A DNA stretch of 64,000 bases from an uncultured Alcaligenaceae bacterium (GCA_937908115.1 CALEQZ010000020.1:124001-188000), one strand, 5' to 3'. Positions 16,626-26,392 are shown, counted from the first letter of the stretch. Translations and numbers: made by a program. The notes: a model not told the origin generated them from the sequence alone.

Positions 16626-17417
16626 TCAGTAAATCCTCATGAAATAATCTGCACCGACGTTGCGCATGCGGGTTTCGACGTCTGTACGAGCGACGTTTGA
16701 CGCGTTGAACGAAATATTCGTTGGGTTGTCAGCCTCCCCAGCTTGGAAGGCAAGCACAGTCCCACTCGTGCCCGCGGATGATGCACTGAAGGCTCCAGAT
16801 GGGCTAAGCACCACGCTATTGCTATTAGCAGCCCTCCGCACGGTAAATTGGCCCGTAATGTTTTGCAGCGCGTCGTTTTGTTCTGTACCGCTACTACCGG
16901 CCCGCAGTACGCGGCGCTCCGTATTGATCAGCCGCACCGTCTGCCCGTGCAGAGGACTCGCCTCGAGGTCGATTACCGCCGTGGCCTGCACCAACGGTGC
17001 CGAGCCAGTCACGCTCTCGTCAGTCAGCACGCCGTCGTTGTACGAGTCGCTCGCAGTCAACTTGATGAATCGATACTCGCTGCTCCCGGTCGGGGGCTCC
17101 TGGACACCGGGAATATGCGTCCATAAGGGGAACGGCTCACCAATGGGCTTCGAGAGCCATTGCAAATCCGAGTCACTGCGCGTCATCAGTGGGGTTTCCA
17201 GCGGGCAAAGATCGATCCACGCTGTCCCAGCCGCGTTACGCATCTTCAGACGCCCATTGCCGGTGTCCGCCCAGATGGAGTAAGGCCAAGCAATCGATGC
17301 CGGGTCATTAGACCCAGAAAAATGAGTGGCAATGGTTTGCAGCGCCTTGTTGACCTGATCGACCAGTGTCGGACCAGGCAACGGAGGCGTAGTCTGCACT
17401 TGGGTGTTTTCCTGCAT
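16626..17417 (-). CDS. Tail fibre / receptor-binding protein
   Basis: This is a 263-residue protein. The N-terminal region has a phage neck-like LVDQVNKALQTIATHFSG, the middle is rich in Ser/Thr/Gly beta-type sequence, and the C-terminus ends ETRMRNVGADYFMRIY. That ending resembles the ETRPRNVxxxYxIK ending of tail-collar fibre proteins. It is encoded directly after the tail tip protein, as expected for a receptor-binding fibre. Host receptor is unknown. No reverse transcriptase or template repeat is found nearby, so diversification as in phage BPP-1 is not indicated. Confidence 0.7.
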   Translation of the reverse strand: MQENTQVQTTPPLPGPTLVDQVNKALQTIATHFSGSNDPASIAWPYSIWADTGNGRLKMRNAAGTAWIDLCPLETPLMTRSDSDLQWLSKPIGEPFPLWTHIPGVQEPPTGSSEYRFIKLTASDSYNDGVLTDESVTGSAPLVQATAVIDLEASPLHGQTVRLINTERRVLRAGSSGTEQNDALQNITGQFTVRRAANSNSVVLSPSGAFSASSAGTSGTVLAFQAGEADNPTNISFNASNVARTDVETRMRNVGADYFMRIY

Positions 17418-17418
17418 A

Positions 17419-20400
17419 TCAGTACCCCTGCGCTAGCCAGTTAATCTCCCGCTCAACAGAGCTGGATGCGTTGATAACCTCAATGTCGAACCCCGACTCG
17501 TCCACGTTCGTCAGCACCGCCTGGTCGCCGTCAATCGCATCCAGGATCGTGATCTGCACGTTCGGGACCGCATGGAACGTCTTCGTGAACGTGACTCGAG
17601 CGCCATTGACCGGCACCGTCACCCCTTCTCCGTGCTGCACGAGGTCTGGCACATCAATGGACCAGACGAAGTTCTCAACTGCAGGCACATAGAGGGGGTC
17701 ATCGGTTTCAAGGATCAGGCGCACGTCGATATACCGAGCGTTGATCAAGCCAGGCACGAAGTCTCGCCATTCCGTCCAGTCGCCGAGCACCTGCGCGTGC
17801 CGGATCTGCGGCGTGGCCCGAACGTGTTGCAGGCGACTGCCATCAAGAACGTCCTCGATCTCGAATACGTCCGGGGAAAGCAAGATGTCATCGGTCAGGT
17901 TGTAGACCTGCGTGACAATGTCGAAGTCCACCCGGACAGGCGCTACATAGCCAATGTCGACGCGAGAGGCCTCCGCGATTGTGTAGACCCCCCTTTCTGC
18001 CGCACCACCGAGCCAAAGAACGTCCTGCTCACTGAGGATGTTCTCTACTTCAAGCACATCGCCCTGCGGGGCCAACGTAAACGTACCGTTGTAGACAACA
18101 CCGTCTTCAGCGACGTCACCGTCCCAATCGGGGGCCTCGTCTCGCACCAGAATGACATTACGTACAAGCGTCGCGCCGTCGATTTGCAGGGAGTCAGGCG
18201 GGCCGTAGATAACCGTGCCGTTGGGCAGCACAAAGCGGGCGGCAACGTGGTATAGGCCATTGCCGATCGCCAACATTTCCAACTCGCTGGTAATGCCAAC
18301 TACGCTTGAGTTCGCCCAGGTCGGGCCCATCCTGACTTCGTAGCCAGGGTTTCGAATGTCGACCACCCTGTTCCAGCGCAGAACAGTCAGGCCGTCCCGG
18401 AAAACGCTTGTCAGGCCTTCTACCGGGGGCAACGGCATTGCCAAGCCCTGAACCGTATAGGTGGTGTCCTTGCCGATCCCTATCCCCGCGGCAGGCCTCG
18501 GGGTCACAGTGACCTCGACCACGTCACCAGTCTGGACCAGGACGTCTGCATAACGCTCGGACGTAATGATCGTCGGCTTGGCGTCGCCGTTGACCACCAG
18601 ATCCACCGCGACGGGCACGGCTGCCGAGATGGCCCATTCGATACGCAAACGGATCTGGTCCGCAGCGACACTGACGATCTGCTCAGAGACCGACAGGCTC
18701 AGCACTACCCCGGACAGAAGGGCCCCGTCCCTGGGCGGCGTGTACTGATACGGGTTGTTCTCGCTGGCGTAATAGCCGGGGTCGTCATCGATCGCCGAAA
18801 ACCGAACCCCGTCCTCAGTAGGCCGGACTTCCACGATCTTGAACCGTCGCCCGGGGGTTGCTAGCGGGTCGAACATCCACACCCAGTCGACCGCAGGCAC
18901 ATCCTCGAAGCCTGGATCACCCGGCAGCGGGAAACCGTCCAGGTCGGATACGATCGTCAGCTCGTCAACGTCGCCTACAGCAGACACGACATTGACAGTC
19001 TTAAGGGTGCCCTCCGGATCGCGCAGCATCGCGATTCCGCTGCCACCGCTCGGGATCTTCGCGTCTAGCTTGATCGTGTTGCCGCTGCGTCCAATCATCC
19101 GCCCGGAGTAGCCCCAGACCGTCAGGTCGTGGCTGATCTGGACGACATCCCCCCGATTGGCGATGTAGCCCTCAATGTCGGTCTCCCAGCTCACCCGGCG
19201 TCGGTGCCAGACCTGGGACGCGGCGAGCAAGTTCGCCTCCCGCCCAGCAAGGACAGGGCTCGTAACCCCTTCTAGATCCAACTGCAAAGGATTCTGCGTG
19301 GTCGTCGCCCCAGGCACCCGGACGCGGACCTCGCCCATCGTGTAGTTGGCGGTCCGGTCGGTGAAGTTCAGGACGATCTCGTCGACGGTGCCCTCATTGA
19401 TGTAGTCAACCCGGAACGAACCCGCCCGGATATTCATGGGCCCGAAGATCGCCACAACCGGCAGGTTGGGAGCGTCCCAGATGACCCCAAGTTTTCCGGA
19501 CTGCCACGTCGGCGATGCCCGCCCTGCTCTGGCGATGATCTGCAGCATCTGCGCTGCGGAAATCCGCCGATCCAGCACGTAGTCGAACGTCAGCCCTTTC
19601 GAATCGCACCAGGCCGCCCAAGCCTTGATTCCGTCCAGATCTACCTGGCTATTTGTCAGCCCGGCCCCGTAGAGCAGATCTCCATTGGCATCGCGCTTGC
19701 CTTGCGCGAACCATAGGAACCACCAAGCAGGATTCCGGGTGTGCTGCACCACCCAGGACGATCCATTCCACACCCGGCATCGGGCCTTGCAGATGGCGTT
19801 GAGCTGATCGATTTGGCCGTTGAGCTGCGCAGAAGCTCGAATGCGGACCGCCATGCGCAGCTGGCCCGTGTAGTCTCCACGATCGACCTGGACGCAGCGA
19901 ATCTGGGATACTGCGACGCTGTTCTTTTCGAACTGCGTGTCAATATCCGCTGTCACCTTCCGCACACGGATCTCGTACTGGCCAGCAGGCACGGATACCC
20001 GCACGAGTCGACGCACGACATTCGGCGACTTGCCGCTGATGCGGACTCCGCTCGTGGTCGTGTATCCGATCAAGGGATCGGGAGCAATACCCGACCACGG
20101 CTTGCCGCTTGCATGCGGGTGCGGCATCCAACGCCATTCGTAAGTACGGCACGACGTCCAAGATCCACCGTCACCTCCAGGGCCTTCCTGGGTACAGATC
20201 TGCACGGTATCGCCCTGCGTGTGATCAGCGGGGTTGGTCGATCCATAGCTCAGTTGGACCCACTGTGCTGGCGCTCCCCAGTCCAGATCTGGCGACTCCA
20301 TCCGGCCAAGCGACCAGTAGTGAGTCGCATATACCGGGTCAGTGATGTTCCCGAGCGGCGTCCAAGTCGATGCACCGACAGCCCTGTATTCGACCTGCAC

Positions 20401-21306
20401 CTCGACGGTGCGCGACAGGTATTTCCCGGTCTTTTGGTCAATGGCGAAGACCTGCGCAGCCAGGTCAACGTCTATGCGTCGCGTGTCTGCGGGCGTGGTC
20501 CGGTAGTTCCACCCATCCGGCTGACGAAGCTCGAAGCCCTGCAGCGTGTCGACGTTGCCAGCAATCATCGTCAGCGAGCCGTCAGCGTCGCTACGCTCAA
20601 TGTCAACGCCTTTGAATCGCGTGATCGGCGAATCGCCGATCTTGATGTTCGTGATATCCAGATCCGGCTGCAGACCGAAATGGAAGGCCTGCGCTAGGTA
20701 CTGGTCATTGCCGACATACTCGGTATAGGGCTGACTCGCCAGATCCGGGACGACCTTGTGCTCACCAAACACCAGGAGCATCGGCTCCCAGGGTCGAGCT
20801 CTGTTGCGCCCACCCTGTATGGAATAGGTCGGGCTGTTCTCAAGGCGGTTGTTTTCCTGCCGAAATGTCGGTTTTGGCGGCGGTAGTAGCGCATTGATCA
20901 GGAGTGAACCCCCGATCATGGTCGCCGCAGTCCCAAGAGCTCCTACAACAGACCCAAAGGACGCGGTCAATGCAGCGCCGACGGCGAAACCCGTCAGCGT
21001 CAACGCGATCATAGCGACGGTCCGCAGGATTTTGCTACCACTGCCACCGCCCGCCATCCTCGCCCGAATCACAACCATGTCGCCGGGTCGCGGAATCAAT
21101 CGCTCCCACAGGGCCTCCGGAACGGGATGCCCGTTGTGCCACACATGCACAGGCCCGCTAGCAATCCGGATTCCGTTGCGCTTGATGTACGCACCCAGGG
21201 TTTCCCCAGGCAAGAATGACGCGAAGCAGACCTCCTTTCCGTCGGGCCGTAGCGGGTGAGGCAGGCTAACCAGTGCCGGCCTTGCGACGTCTTTCCCTAC
21301 TTCCAT
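17419..21306 (-). CDS. Central tail-tip / host-specificity protein (lambda J-like)
   Basis: This 1,295-residue protein is the usual size for gpJ-type tail tip proteins. After about 80 residues there is a hydrophobic stretch (residues about 80-130, VAMIALTLTGFAVGAALTA and following) typical of J homologues. The baseplate-hub-like region and fibronectin III-like repeats follow towards the C-terminus. The start at 21306 (MEVGKDVARP) overlaps the preceding gene by 10 bp; a longer upstream reading is Cys/Arg-rich noise antisense to coding DNA. It sits at the distal end of the tail operon and contacts the fibre gene 1 bp downstream. Confidence 0.88.
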   Translation of the reverse strand: MEVGKDVARPALVSLPHPLRPDGKEVCFASFLPGETLGAYIKRNGIRIASGPVHVWHNGHPVPEALWERLIPRPGDMVVIRARMAGGGSGSKILRTVAMIALTLTGFAVGAALTASFGSVVGALGTAATMIGGSLLINALLPPPKPTFRQENNRLENSPTYSIQGGRNRARPWEPMLLVFGEHKVVPDLASQPYTEYVGNDQYLAQAFHFGLQPDLDITNIKIGDSPITRFKGVDIERSDADGSLTMIAGNVDTLQGFELRQPDGWNYRTTPADTRRIDVDLAAQVFAIDQKTGKYLSRTVEVQVEYRAVGASTWTPLGNITDPVYATHYWSLGRMESPDLDWGAPAQWVQLSYGSTNPADHTQGDTVQICTQEGPGGDGGSWTSCRTYEWRWMPHPHASGKPWSGIAPDPLIGYTTTSGVRISGKSPNVVRRLVRVSVPAGQYEIRVRKVTADIDTQFEKNSVAVSQIRCVQVDRGDYTGQLRMAVRIRASAQLNGQIDQLNAICKARCRVWNGSSWVVQHTRNPAWWFLWFAQGKRDANGDLLYGAGLTNSQVDLDGIKAWAAWCDSKGLTFDYVLDRRISAAQMLQIIARAGRASPTWQSGKLGVIWDAPNLPVVAIFGPMNIRAGSFRVDYINEGTVDEIVLNFTDRTANYTMGEVRVRVPGATTTQNPLQLDLEGVTSPVLAGREANLLAASQVWHRRRVSWETDIEGYIANRGDVVQISHDLTVWGYSGRMIGRSGNTIKLDAKIPSGGSGIAMLRDPEGTLKTVNVVSAVGDVDELTIVSDLDGFPLPGDPGFEDVPAVDWVWMFDPLATPGRRFKIVEVRPTEDGVRFSAIDDDPGYYASENNPYQYTPPRDGALLSGVVLSLSVSEQIVSVAADQIRLRIEWAISAAVPVAVDLVVNGDAKPTIITSERYADVLVQTGDVVEVTVTPRPAAGIGIGKDTTYTVQGLAMPLPPVEGLTSVFRDGLTVLRWNRVVDIRNPGYEVRMGPTWANSSVVGITSELEMLAIGNGLYHVAARFVLPNGTVIYGPPDSLQIDGATLVRNVILVRDEAPDWDGDVAEDGVVYNGTFTLAPQGDVLEVENILSEQDVLWLGGAAERGVYTIAEASRVDIGYVAPVRVDFDIVTQVYNLTDDILLSPDVFEIEDVLDGSRLQHVRATPQIRHAQVLGDWTEWRDFVPGLINARYIDVRLILETDDPLYVPAVENFVWSIDVPDLVQHGEGVTVPVNGARVTFTKTFHAVPNVQITILDAIDGDQAVLTNVDESGFDIEVINASSSVEREINWLAQGY

Positions 21307-21680
21307 TGGTAGTAGCCTTCCAACTTCCAATGCAGTCGCGTCATGTCGCGAAGACGCTGACGAATGACAGCCCCCGCAGACTGATCTGCATGGAGAACCC
21401 ACCACTCTCCGGCAAGCCAACACATCACACCGGCATGGCATAGCCTGCCCCGCCCGACGAACAAGGCCGGGCAGCCGTCGAAAGGCTCGGCAATACGCTC
21501 GGCGACCTCTTCCCGGTACTCCAAGATCTGCGCCGTTTGCTCCCTGAGAGTCCGTGCATGACTCGTCGGCACCTGCGGCTCGACCCCGAATACTTCTCGC
21601 GCAACCCGAACCGCCAGGGCAACACAATCCCCGGTCTCCGGCACATACGGGAGACCTACGTACTTGTCAGACCAGTGCAT
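21297..21680 (-). CDS. NlpC/P60-like tail assembly cysteine peptidase (lambda K-like)
   Basis: This 127-residue protein has a Cys-containing helix start (ETGDCVALAVRVAREVFGVE) and a His region (RLCHAGVMCWLAGEWWVLHA), giving the Cys-His pattern of NlpC/P60 peptidases of siphovirus tail tips. They may trim peptidoglycan locally or process the tip. I chose the ATG at 21680, which shares one base with the upstream stop (TGATG). Longer TTG/GTG readings add only two residues. Confidence 0.7.
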   Translation of the reverse strand: MHWSDKYVGLPYVPETGDCVALAVRVAREVFGVEPQVPTSHARTLREQTAQILEYREEVAERIAEPFDGCPALFVGRGRLCHAGVMCWLAGEWWVLHADQSAGAVIRQRLRDMTRLHWKLEGYYQWK

Positions 21681-22156
21681 CACCAAAGACCTGGTGCCGT
21701 GTTCGGATCAAACCGAAGCTTCACTGCCGGTTGCCCCAGCGTGTCCTGAAACCCAAGCTGTCCACGCACGACAAAGTTGTCCACCGACAACCCGGACAGA
21801 TCCAGCGTCATGTCAAATTCGACCGTGTCTGGGTCAGAGCGCAGCACCTGCATGATCCGGCATTTCGCCCCTTTACCCCCTTGGCTGTACTCAAGCCATT
21901 GGGTGAGCTCGCGCCCGATGTTGTCGACCTCCAAGCGGGCTTCCGGCACCTGCTGGTCAATGTCGTCCGGCAGCGTGATCCGAAAGGCACACGCAATGAA
22001 CTCATTCCCCTCGACCACGATGTTCTGGGAGTCGTTCACTACCCGAATCGGAACGGTCAACTCGGGGTGCGTGATCTCAAGCAGAACGAGAAACGGCTCG
22101 TCGGCGCTCGTGGCAAGAAGGTTGCGCCGGGCTGGTGCGGTATAGGATCGAGGCAT
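21680..22156 (-). CDS. DUF1833-type minor tail protein
   Basis: This 158-residue protein contains LLEITHPELTVPIRVVNDSQ, followed by a DUF1833-like beta domain ending in RLRFDPNTAPGLW-type sequence. DUF1833 proteins occupy the lambda L position between the tape measure and the tail-tip peptidase. The role is structural at the tail tip. Its stop overlaps the next start. Confidence 0.72.
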   Translation of the reverse strand: MPRSYTAPARRNLLATSADEPFLVLLEITHPELTVPIRVVNDSQNIVVEGNEFIACAFRITLPDDIDQQVPEARLEVDNIGRELTQWLEYSQGGKGAKCRIMQVLRSDPDTVEFDMTLDLSGLSVDNFVVRGQLGFQDTLGQPAVKLRFDPNTAPGLW

Positions 22157-22158
22157 CG

Positions 22159-22506
22159 TTACCCCAGCGTCTCAATCTGACCCTGTGCCTTCCAGACCTT
22201 GCCAGGGCTGGCCCAAGTCAACTGTCCACCAACGAACCGCCCTTGCTTGGTCACCCCGTCGACCGGATCAGTCCAAGAAAACCACCCGGTCCCTCCATAC
22301 AGATCGTCCCGAAACCACGCGTCAAATTGCTGCTTGTCCTCGGCTGACAGCACCAGAACCGTCACGTCCCGGGTGACGATCGGCAAAGACCGCCGCGGGC
22401 GTTGCTTGGCGATCCCGTTGTCCATATCCGTGCGCAAGACACCGTAATCCGGGCGCTCATTGAAGCCCTCGAGCAGGATCTTCGCGTAGGCAGGCCAAGT
22501 AGCCAT
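22159..22506 (-). CDS. Minor tail protein (lambda M position)
   Basis: This 115-residue protein has Trp/Gly-rich beta sequence (DDLYGGTGWFSWTDPVDGVT). It lies directly after the tape measure gene and before the DUF1833 gene, the place of distal-tail proteins in siphoviruses. Family name is not certain from sequence alone. Confidence 0.65.
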   Translation of the reverse strand: MATWPAYAKILLEGFNERPDYGVLRTDMDNGIAKQRPRRSLPIVTRDVTVLVLSAEDKQQFDAWFRDDLYGGTGWFSWTDPVDGVTKQGRFVGGQLTWASPGKVWKAQGQIETLG

Positions 22507-22515
22507 CCGAACCCC

Positions 22516-25113
22516 TTACAGTGCAGCCAGCTGCCGACGAATCGGCCCGTTGGCTTTGAGATCCTTGAGCACGACATCCACCACCCAGCGCTCGCCGTCG
22601 TGGCGAACATTTGCGTCTGCCGTTTGGATCGGTTGGGATGTCTGGTTGATGATGTTGACCTGCGGTGCAGCGGTGGACGGGCCAACCCCGGACAGATCCG
22701 CCCTCACCCCAAGCTTCCCGTCAGGCCCACGAGACAGCGGCATGATGGCCTCTGGCCCCGCCTCAGCAAAAATGCCAACTCCCTTGGCAAATTCGAAGAC
22801 CTGCGGGGTGTTGTAGACCCTGTTGGAGTACCGGCTTAGGCTTGCGCCGCCGAAAACCCCGCCGTTGGCGTACTGGAACCACCCACCCGTGTCGATCGCC
22901 CCAAACGGGCTGCTGGCGAGCCCGCCGAACAGATTGGCAAACGCAGACGCAAGCGGGCCGGTAATCGACTGTTTGACTGCGATTCGTGCCAGGTCGGCCA
23001 CGATGCTATCGATCAAATCAGAGAAGTTCAGCTTCCCAGTCTGCACAAAGTTAGCCAGCGAGTCTTCCATGCCCTTAAACGCCGACTGCACGGAATCTCG
23101 CACCGAGGCCGCTGCGTTGTTAGCCTCGTCCACGTAGTTCTGCAGCCCGGCAGTAACTCCGTTGAGCCAGATGGACTCCGCCTCCAGTTTCCTCTGGGCC
23201 GCGTCCCGTAGGATCTCGATCTGGCGTTTCTCGGCGTCTTCCAAGTCTGCTATTCGGCGCTGGTACTGCCCCTCCGTGAGCTTCGTAGACTCGACCTGCT
23301 GGGCCTCCTCCAATTGTCGACGGCGCTCTGCATACTCCTGTCGGATGGCAAGCTCTTGCTCGAAGAGCTCACGCTGACGGTCTCCCATGCCGATGCCGAG
23401 GACGTCTAGGTTCTGCCGCCTCCAGAAGATCTCCAGCTCCCGATTGATCGCTGCGAAGTACCTTGTCGATTCGGCAGCCTGCTTGATCGCCTTGTCCTCT
23501 TCTTTCCACGCCTGGATTTTGTCAAACAGCGCCAGGGCTTGGACCCGGTCAGCTTCCGCCCCCTTGGCAGTCGCGATACGGTACCGCTCAGCCTGTTCGG
23601 CGGTCATCCCAAGCGTTGCCGCCTGGAACTGCAGTTGCTGCACTAGGCGTTGGAGCTCTGTGAGCTGCTCCTTCTTCTTCTTTCCCTCTGCCGTGCCCGT
23701 CGGGCCAATACGTTCTGTGATTTCCTTGTAGGCTTGCTCGGCAGCATCGGCAGCCCTGGTGATGGCCCGGTCGGCAATGCCAGCGCTCAATGCCTCGTAA
23801 GCACCTAGACCGCGTGCAGCCTCCTTGTACCCTTCGACATACGAATCGACCAAACTGTAAATCTGACGGTCAGACCGGCCCTGATACTCGAGCTTTTCAA
23901 GCTTACCGCCTCCGAAGAACTCGGAAACAGCACTCAACTTGTCAATTAACGTATTTGCAAACGAAACCGCATTCTCGATTACGGCATCGAACGTATTTGC
24001 GAAAGCGTTCTGGATGTTCAGGCCGAGTGCCGTAACTGCTCGGTAGACGCCACCAAAAAACCCTTGGAAATCAGCGGAAATGGTGTCGATCTCTTTCGCT
24101 GTCGCTAAGAATGAATCGGCGAACGAGTCAGCGAAGATCCCGGAGACCCTTTTGCTGCTGATCGATATACCTTCGGCGAACTCATCAAAAAAATCGCTCA
24201 TTCGAGCCGCGATTTCACGAACTGCGTCAGCGTCTCGCTGTAAACCTTCCATATCTTCCGAAAGGTTCCCCACGCGCTGGGCAAGTTTGTCTATCGCATT
24301 CGCTAGAGACGACGACGCACCAGTAGACTGATCAAACGCTCCAACGACTTTCAGGGCAGCGGTATTCAGGTTTTCGACCGCCTGACCAACCGTCAGTACC
24401 CGCGTGCCGAACTGCTCGCTGACTCCTTGAGCAGCCCTGCGCAGGGCCGTAACCAATGCGTCAGATGTGATCTTGCCGTCCGCGGCGAGCTGGCGCAGTT
24501 GCCCGATGGGAATTCCCAAGCCGTCTGCGATAGCTCGCGCAAGACCGGGCGTTTGCTCCATGACGGAATTCAGCTCTTCGCCCCGGAGCACCCCGGATGC
24601 CAACGCCTGTCCAAACTGCACCAGCGCCGCCTGGGCAGACGCCGCACTGGCACCGGAGACTGCAACGGCTTGCGCAACCGTCGTCGTCAGGTCGGCTACG
24701 TCCTGCAGGTTTAGCCCGAGGCTTTCAGCATTCTGGGCAAACCGCTGGTAGACCTGGGCAATACTGTCGACGCTCTGGGCCGTGCGCATGGCGATGCTGA
24801 AGACATCGCCAGTCGCCTGGGCCAGCCCCTCAGTTGTCGCAGTGACCAGCCTGAGCCTGTTCTGCAGCTCCGTGTACGCATCCGCGTACCGCATAACCGC
24901 TGCCACGGAGAACACCGCAGCCAGCTGAGCCGCAATGGCTGTCGCCGCGCCAGACCAAATCTGCCCGAGCTTCGCTGCCGACTGCTCCGCATCCCGGGCA
25001 ATGTTTCGACCAGCGCGTTGCGCGGTGCGCTGGGCACGCTCCATGCCCTGCTCGAATCCGCCCGTTTTCGCAATCAGGTCGATGGTCAGCTGACCAAGCG
25101 AACGACTCGCCAT
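22516..25113 (-). CDS. Tail tape measure protein
   Basis: This 865-residue protein begins LGQLTIDLIAKTGGFEQGM, with an Ala/Gln-rich helical N-terminus. The conserved tape-measure domain follows (GVLRGEELNSVMEQTPGLAR, LTVGQ), then long coiled-coil stretches. The lambda H-type C-terminus contains NGGVFGG and EAGPEAIMPLSRGPDGK. It fixes tail length and is ejected during infection; a tail of roughly 120-130 nm would follow from about 0.15 nm per residue (inference). It lies 9 bp after the frameshifted chaperone gene. Confidence 0.93.
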   Translation of the reverse strand: MASRSLGQLTIDLIAKTGGFEQGMERAQRTAQRAGRNIARDAEQSAAKLGQIWSGAATAIAAQLAAVFSVAAVMRYADAYTELQNRLRLVTATTEGLAQATGDVFSIAMRTAQSVDSIAQVYQRFAQNAESLGLNLQDVADLTTTVAQAVAVSGASAASAQAALVQFGQALASGVLRGEELNSVMEQTPGLARAIADGLGIPIGQLRQLAADGKITSDALVTALRRAAQGVSEQFGTRVLTVGQAVENLNTAALKVVGAFDQSTGASSSLANAIDKLAQRVGNLSEDMEGLQRDADAVREIAARMSDFFDEFAEGISISSKRVSGIFADSFADSFLATAKEIDTISADFQGFFGGVYRAVTALGLNIQNAFANTFDAVIENAVSFANTLIDKLSAVSEFFGGGKLEKLEYQGRSDRQIYSLVDSYVEGYKEAARGLGAYEALSAGIADRAITRAADAAEQAYKEITERIGPTGTAEGKKKKEQLTELQRLVQQLQFQAATLGMTAEQAERYRIATAKGAEADRVQALALFDKIQAWKEEDKAIKQAAESTRYFAAINRELEIFWRRQNLDVLGIGMGDRQRELFEQELAIRQEYAERRRQLEEAQQVESTKLTEGQYQRRIADLEDAEKRQIEILRDAAQRKLEAESIWLNGVTAGLQNYVDEANNAAASVRDSVQSAFKGMEDSLANFVQTGKLNFSDLIDSIVADLARIAVKQSITGPLASAFANLFGGLASSPFGAIDTGGWFQYANGGVFGGASLSRYSNRVYNTPQVFEFAKGVGIFAEAGPEAIMPLSRGPDGKLGVRADLSGVGPSTAAPQVNIINQTSQPIQTADANVRHDGERWVVDVVLKDLKANGPIRRQLAAL

Positions 25114-25122
25114 CCTGAGTAC

Positions 25123-25500
25123 CTATTTGTTCCGCCTGCGCCAGAGCTTCTTCTGGCGATCTGACTTCTTCCCGCCCCACAGGGACGCCAGCAGTGCAGC
25201 CACGTCTTCTGCATCACCCGTGGTCTCTTCACCGCGCTTGGGCAGAAAGTCCTCGATCTTTGCCTTCTTCCCGCCCTGATAGCCACCGTTGACATTGATC
25301 AGGATCGCCGCCAACAGTGCAAAGCCCCGCTGTAGTTCCGGCACCAGTGCGGCGCTGCGGCTTGAGTAGCCATGCGCCTTGAAGTATGCCCCCCACTGCA
25401 TCGCTTCCCGGTACGTCATCCTGGACTTGGCATCACGTACGGTCATCCCCAGCGCGAGGGCCACCTCGTGCCAAAACTCGTCAGACGGGGTCAGGTCGAC
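25123..25500 (-). CDS. Tail assembly chaperone, T-like extension reached by -1 frameshift
   Basis: This 125-codon frame continues the chaperone gene after a -1 slip at 25500-25506, giving a G-T fusion of about 237 residues. The frame is open from the slip site with no stop. A GTG within it (25464) could mislead annotation as an independent start, but no ribosome site precedes it. The segment contains SRMTYREAMQWGAYFKAHG and a Lys/Arg-rich end. In lambda the G-T product bridges tape measure and tail protein and is not kept in the virion. Confidence 0.82.
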   Translation of the reverse strand, partial: VDLTPSDEFWHEVALALGMTVRDAKSRMTYREAMQWGAYFKAHGYSSRSAALVPELQRGFALLAAILINVNGGYQGGKKAKIEDFLPKRGEETTGDAEDVAALLASLWGGKKSDRQKKLWRRRNK

Positions 25501-25835
25501 TTTCCCGTTTCGTCGCCCCCGTTGACCTCCTTGAAGGCCGCAATGAGCTTGGCCACCAACTCAGGTGCCAAACGGTCGGCCTGCGCCTGGGTCAACTTCG
25601 TCTGCCCCCCATCGAACAAGATGCCCTCAGCGATCAGCGCCGTGGTCACACTCCCCTTGTTCGATCGAGAAATATCCTCAACCTTCTTGTACGGCAGCTG
25701 CAAGACGTGAATCTGGTACTTGGCTGGTACGCGCTTGCCATCCACCACCTCGTACCATTCGATTTCCTTTTCCACCGGCGTATCAGCAACTAAACCACCG
25801 GTAGTTTCCAGTTCCGCAATCTTCAAAGACTTCAT
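25491..25835 (-). CDS. Tail assembly chaperone G-like protein
   Basis: This 114-residue protein is encoded between the major tail protein and the tape measure gene. It includes EIEWYEVVDGKRVPAKYQIH and a helical C-terminus (LAPELVAKLIAAFKEVNGGD). The slippery heptamer lies four codons before its stop, as expected for the G frame of a G/GT pair. Position and frameshift signal, more than sequence, identify it. Confidence 0.82.
   Translation of the reverse strand: MKSLKIAELETTGGLVADTPVEKEIEWYEVVDGKRVPAKYQIHVLQLPYKKVEDISRSNKGSVTTALIAEGILFDGGQTKLTQAQADRLAPELVAKLIAAFKEVNGGDETGKST
25500..25506 (-). promoter_or_regulatory. Programmed -1 ribosomal frameshift site GGGAAAG
   Basis: The heptamer reads G GGA AAG in the G frame, fitting X XXY YYZ exactly; it is the same slippery sequence used by lambda G/GT. 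After slippage the -1 frame is open to 25123. The frame-0 stop lies 7 nt downstream of the heptamer. Confidence 0.85.
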
Positions 25836-25879
25836 TTAGGCCTCCAAGAAAAAGCCGCCTGTCTCCGGGCGGCGCAGGA

Positions 25880-26392
25880 TTACGACGACTGGCTAGCAGC
25901 CGGGATCAGCTGAGGCTCGCCAGACACCTGGATGTTGATGTTCGATTGCACAACGCTGTTTTGGGCAAACGAGAACGGGAAGGCCGACATGTAGCCCTCG
26001 AACACGATCCAGGCCCGGGTATCCGGCAGGTCGAACACGTATTCGCCCGAGCTGTCAGCCGCAGCCGTCGGGGCATCGCCAGGAACTACAGGCTCACCGG
26101 CCACCGTCTGCTGAAAGCCCACCGCCCACAACAGCTTGACACCCGCGACTTTCAGCTGGTGCAAGCGAACATGGTTCGGATCCTGCGGGTCCGTGTAGAT
26201 CGTGAAACTCGCGGTGCCAGGCGTAGCCAGACCCGCTTCATAGGTCCGAGCCAGCGAGTTCAAGCAGGTCGTCTCGATCTGCTCGATCGTCGTGTCGATA
26301 CCATCGATCGACGTCACGCACCCGACATCGATCAGCTCACCCGTTTCCGGGACCAGGGCCCAAAAGCCCGTACCTTGAGTCTTCACTGCCAT
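25880..26392 (-). CDS. Major tail tube protein
   Basis: This is a 170-residue tail tube protein. It shows a siphovirus tube pattern: MAVKTQGTGFWALVPETG, the central GTASFTIYTDPQDPNH and DTRAWIVFEGYMSAFPFSF. The start at 26392 has AAGGAG 8 nt upstream; an in-frame upstream extension crosses the hairpin and is rejected. It lies between the tail terminator and the chaperone genes. Confidence 0.85.
   Translation of the reverse strand: MAVKTQGTGFWALVPETGELIDVGCVTSIDGIDTTIEQIETTCLNSLARTYEAGLATPGTASFTIYTDPQDPNHVRLHQLKVAGVKLLWAVGFQQTVAGEPVVPGDAPTAAADSSGEYVFDLPDTRAWIVFEGYMSAFPFSFAQNSVVQSNINIQVSGEPQLIPAASQSS

Noticed and set aside
15882..21306. Diversity-generating retroelement as in Bordetella phage BPP-1
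   Set aside because: I looked near the fibre and tail-tip genes for a reverse transcriptase, a repeated variable/template region or an Avd-like gene; none is visible on either strand.
21307..21627. 107-residue N-terminal extension of the tail-tip protein
   Set aside because: The sequence is Cys/Arg-rich, lies antisense-free but out of frame over the NlpC-like gene, and has no family resemblance; the start at 21306 gives the normal tail-tip N-terminus.
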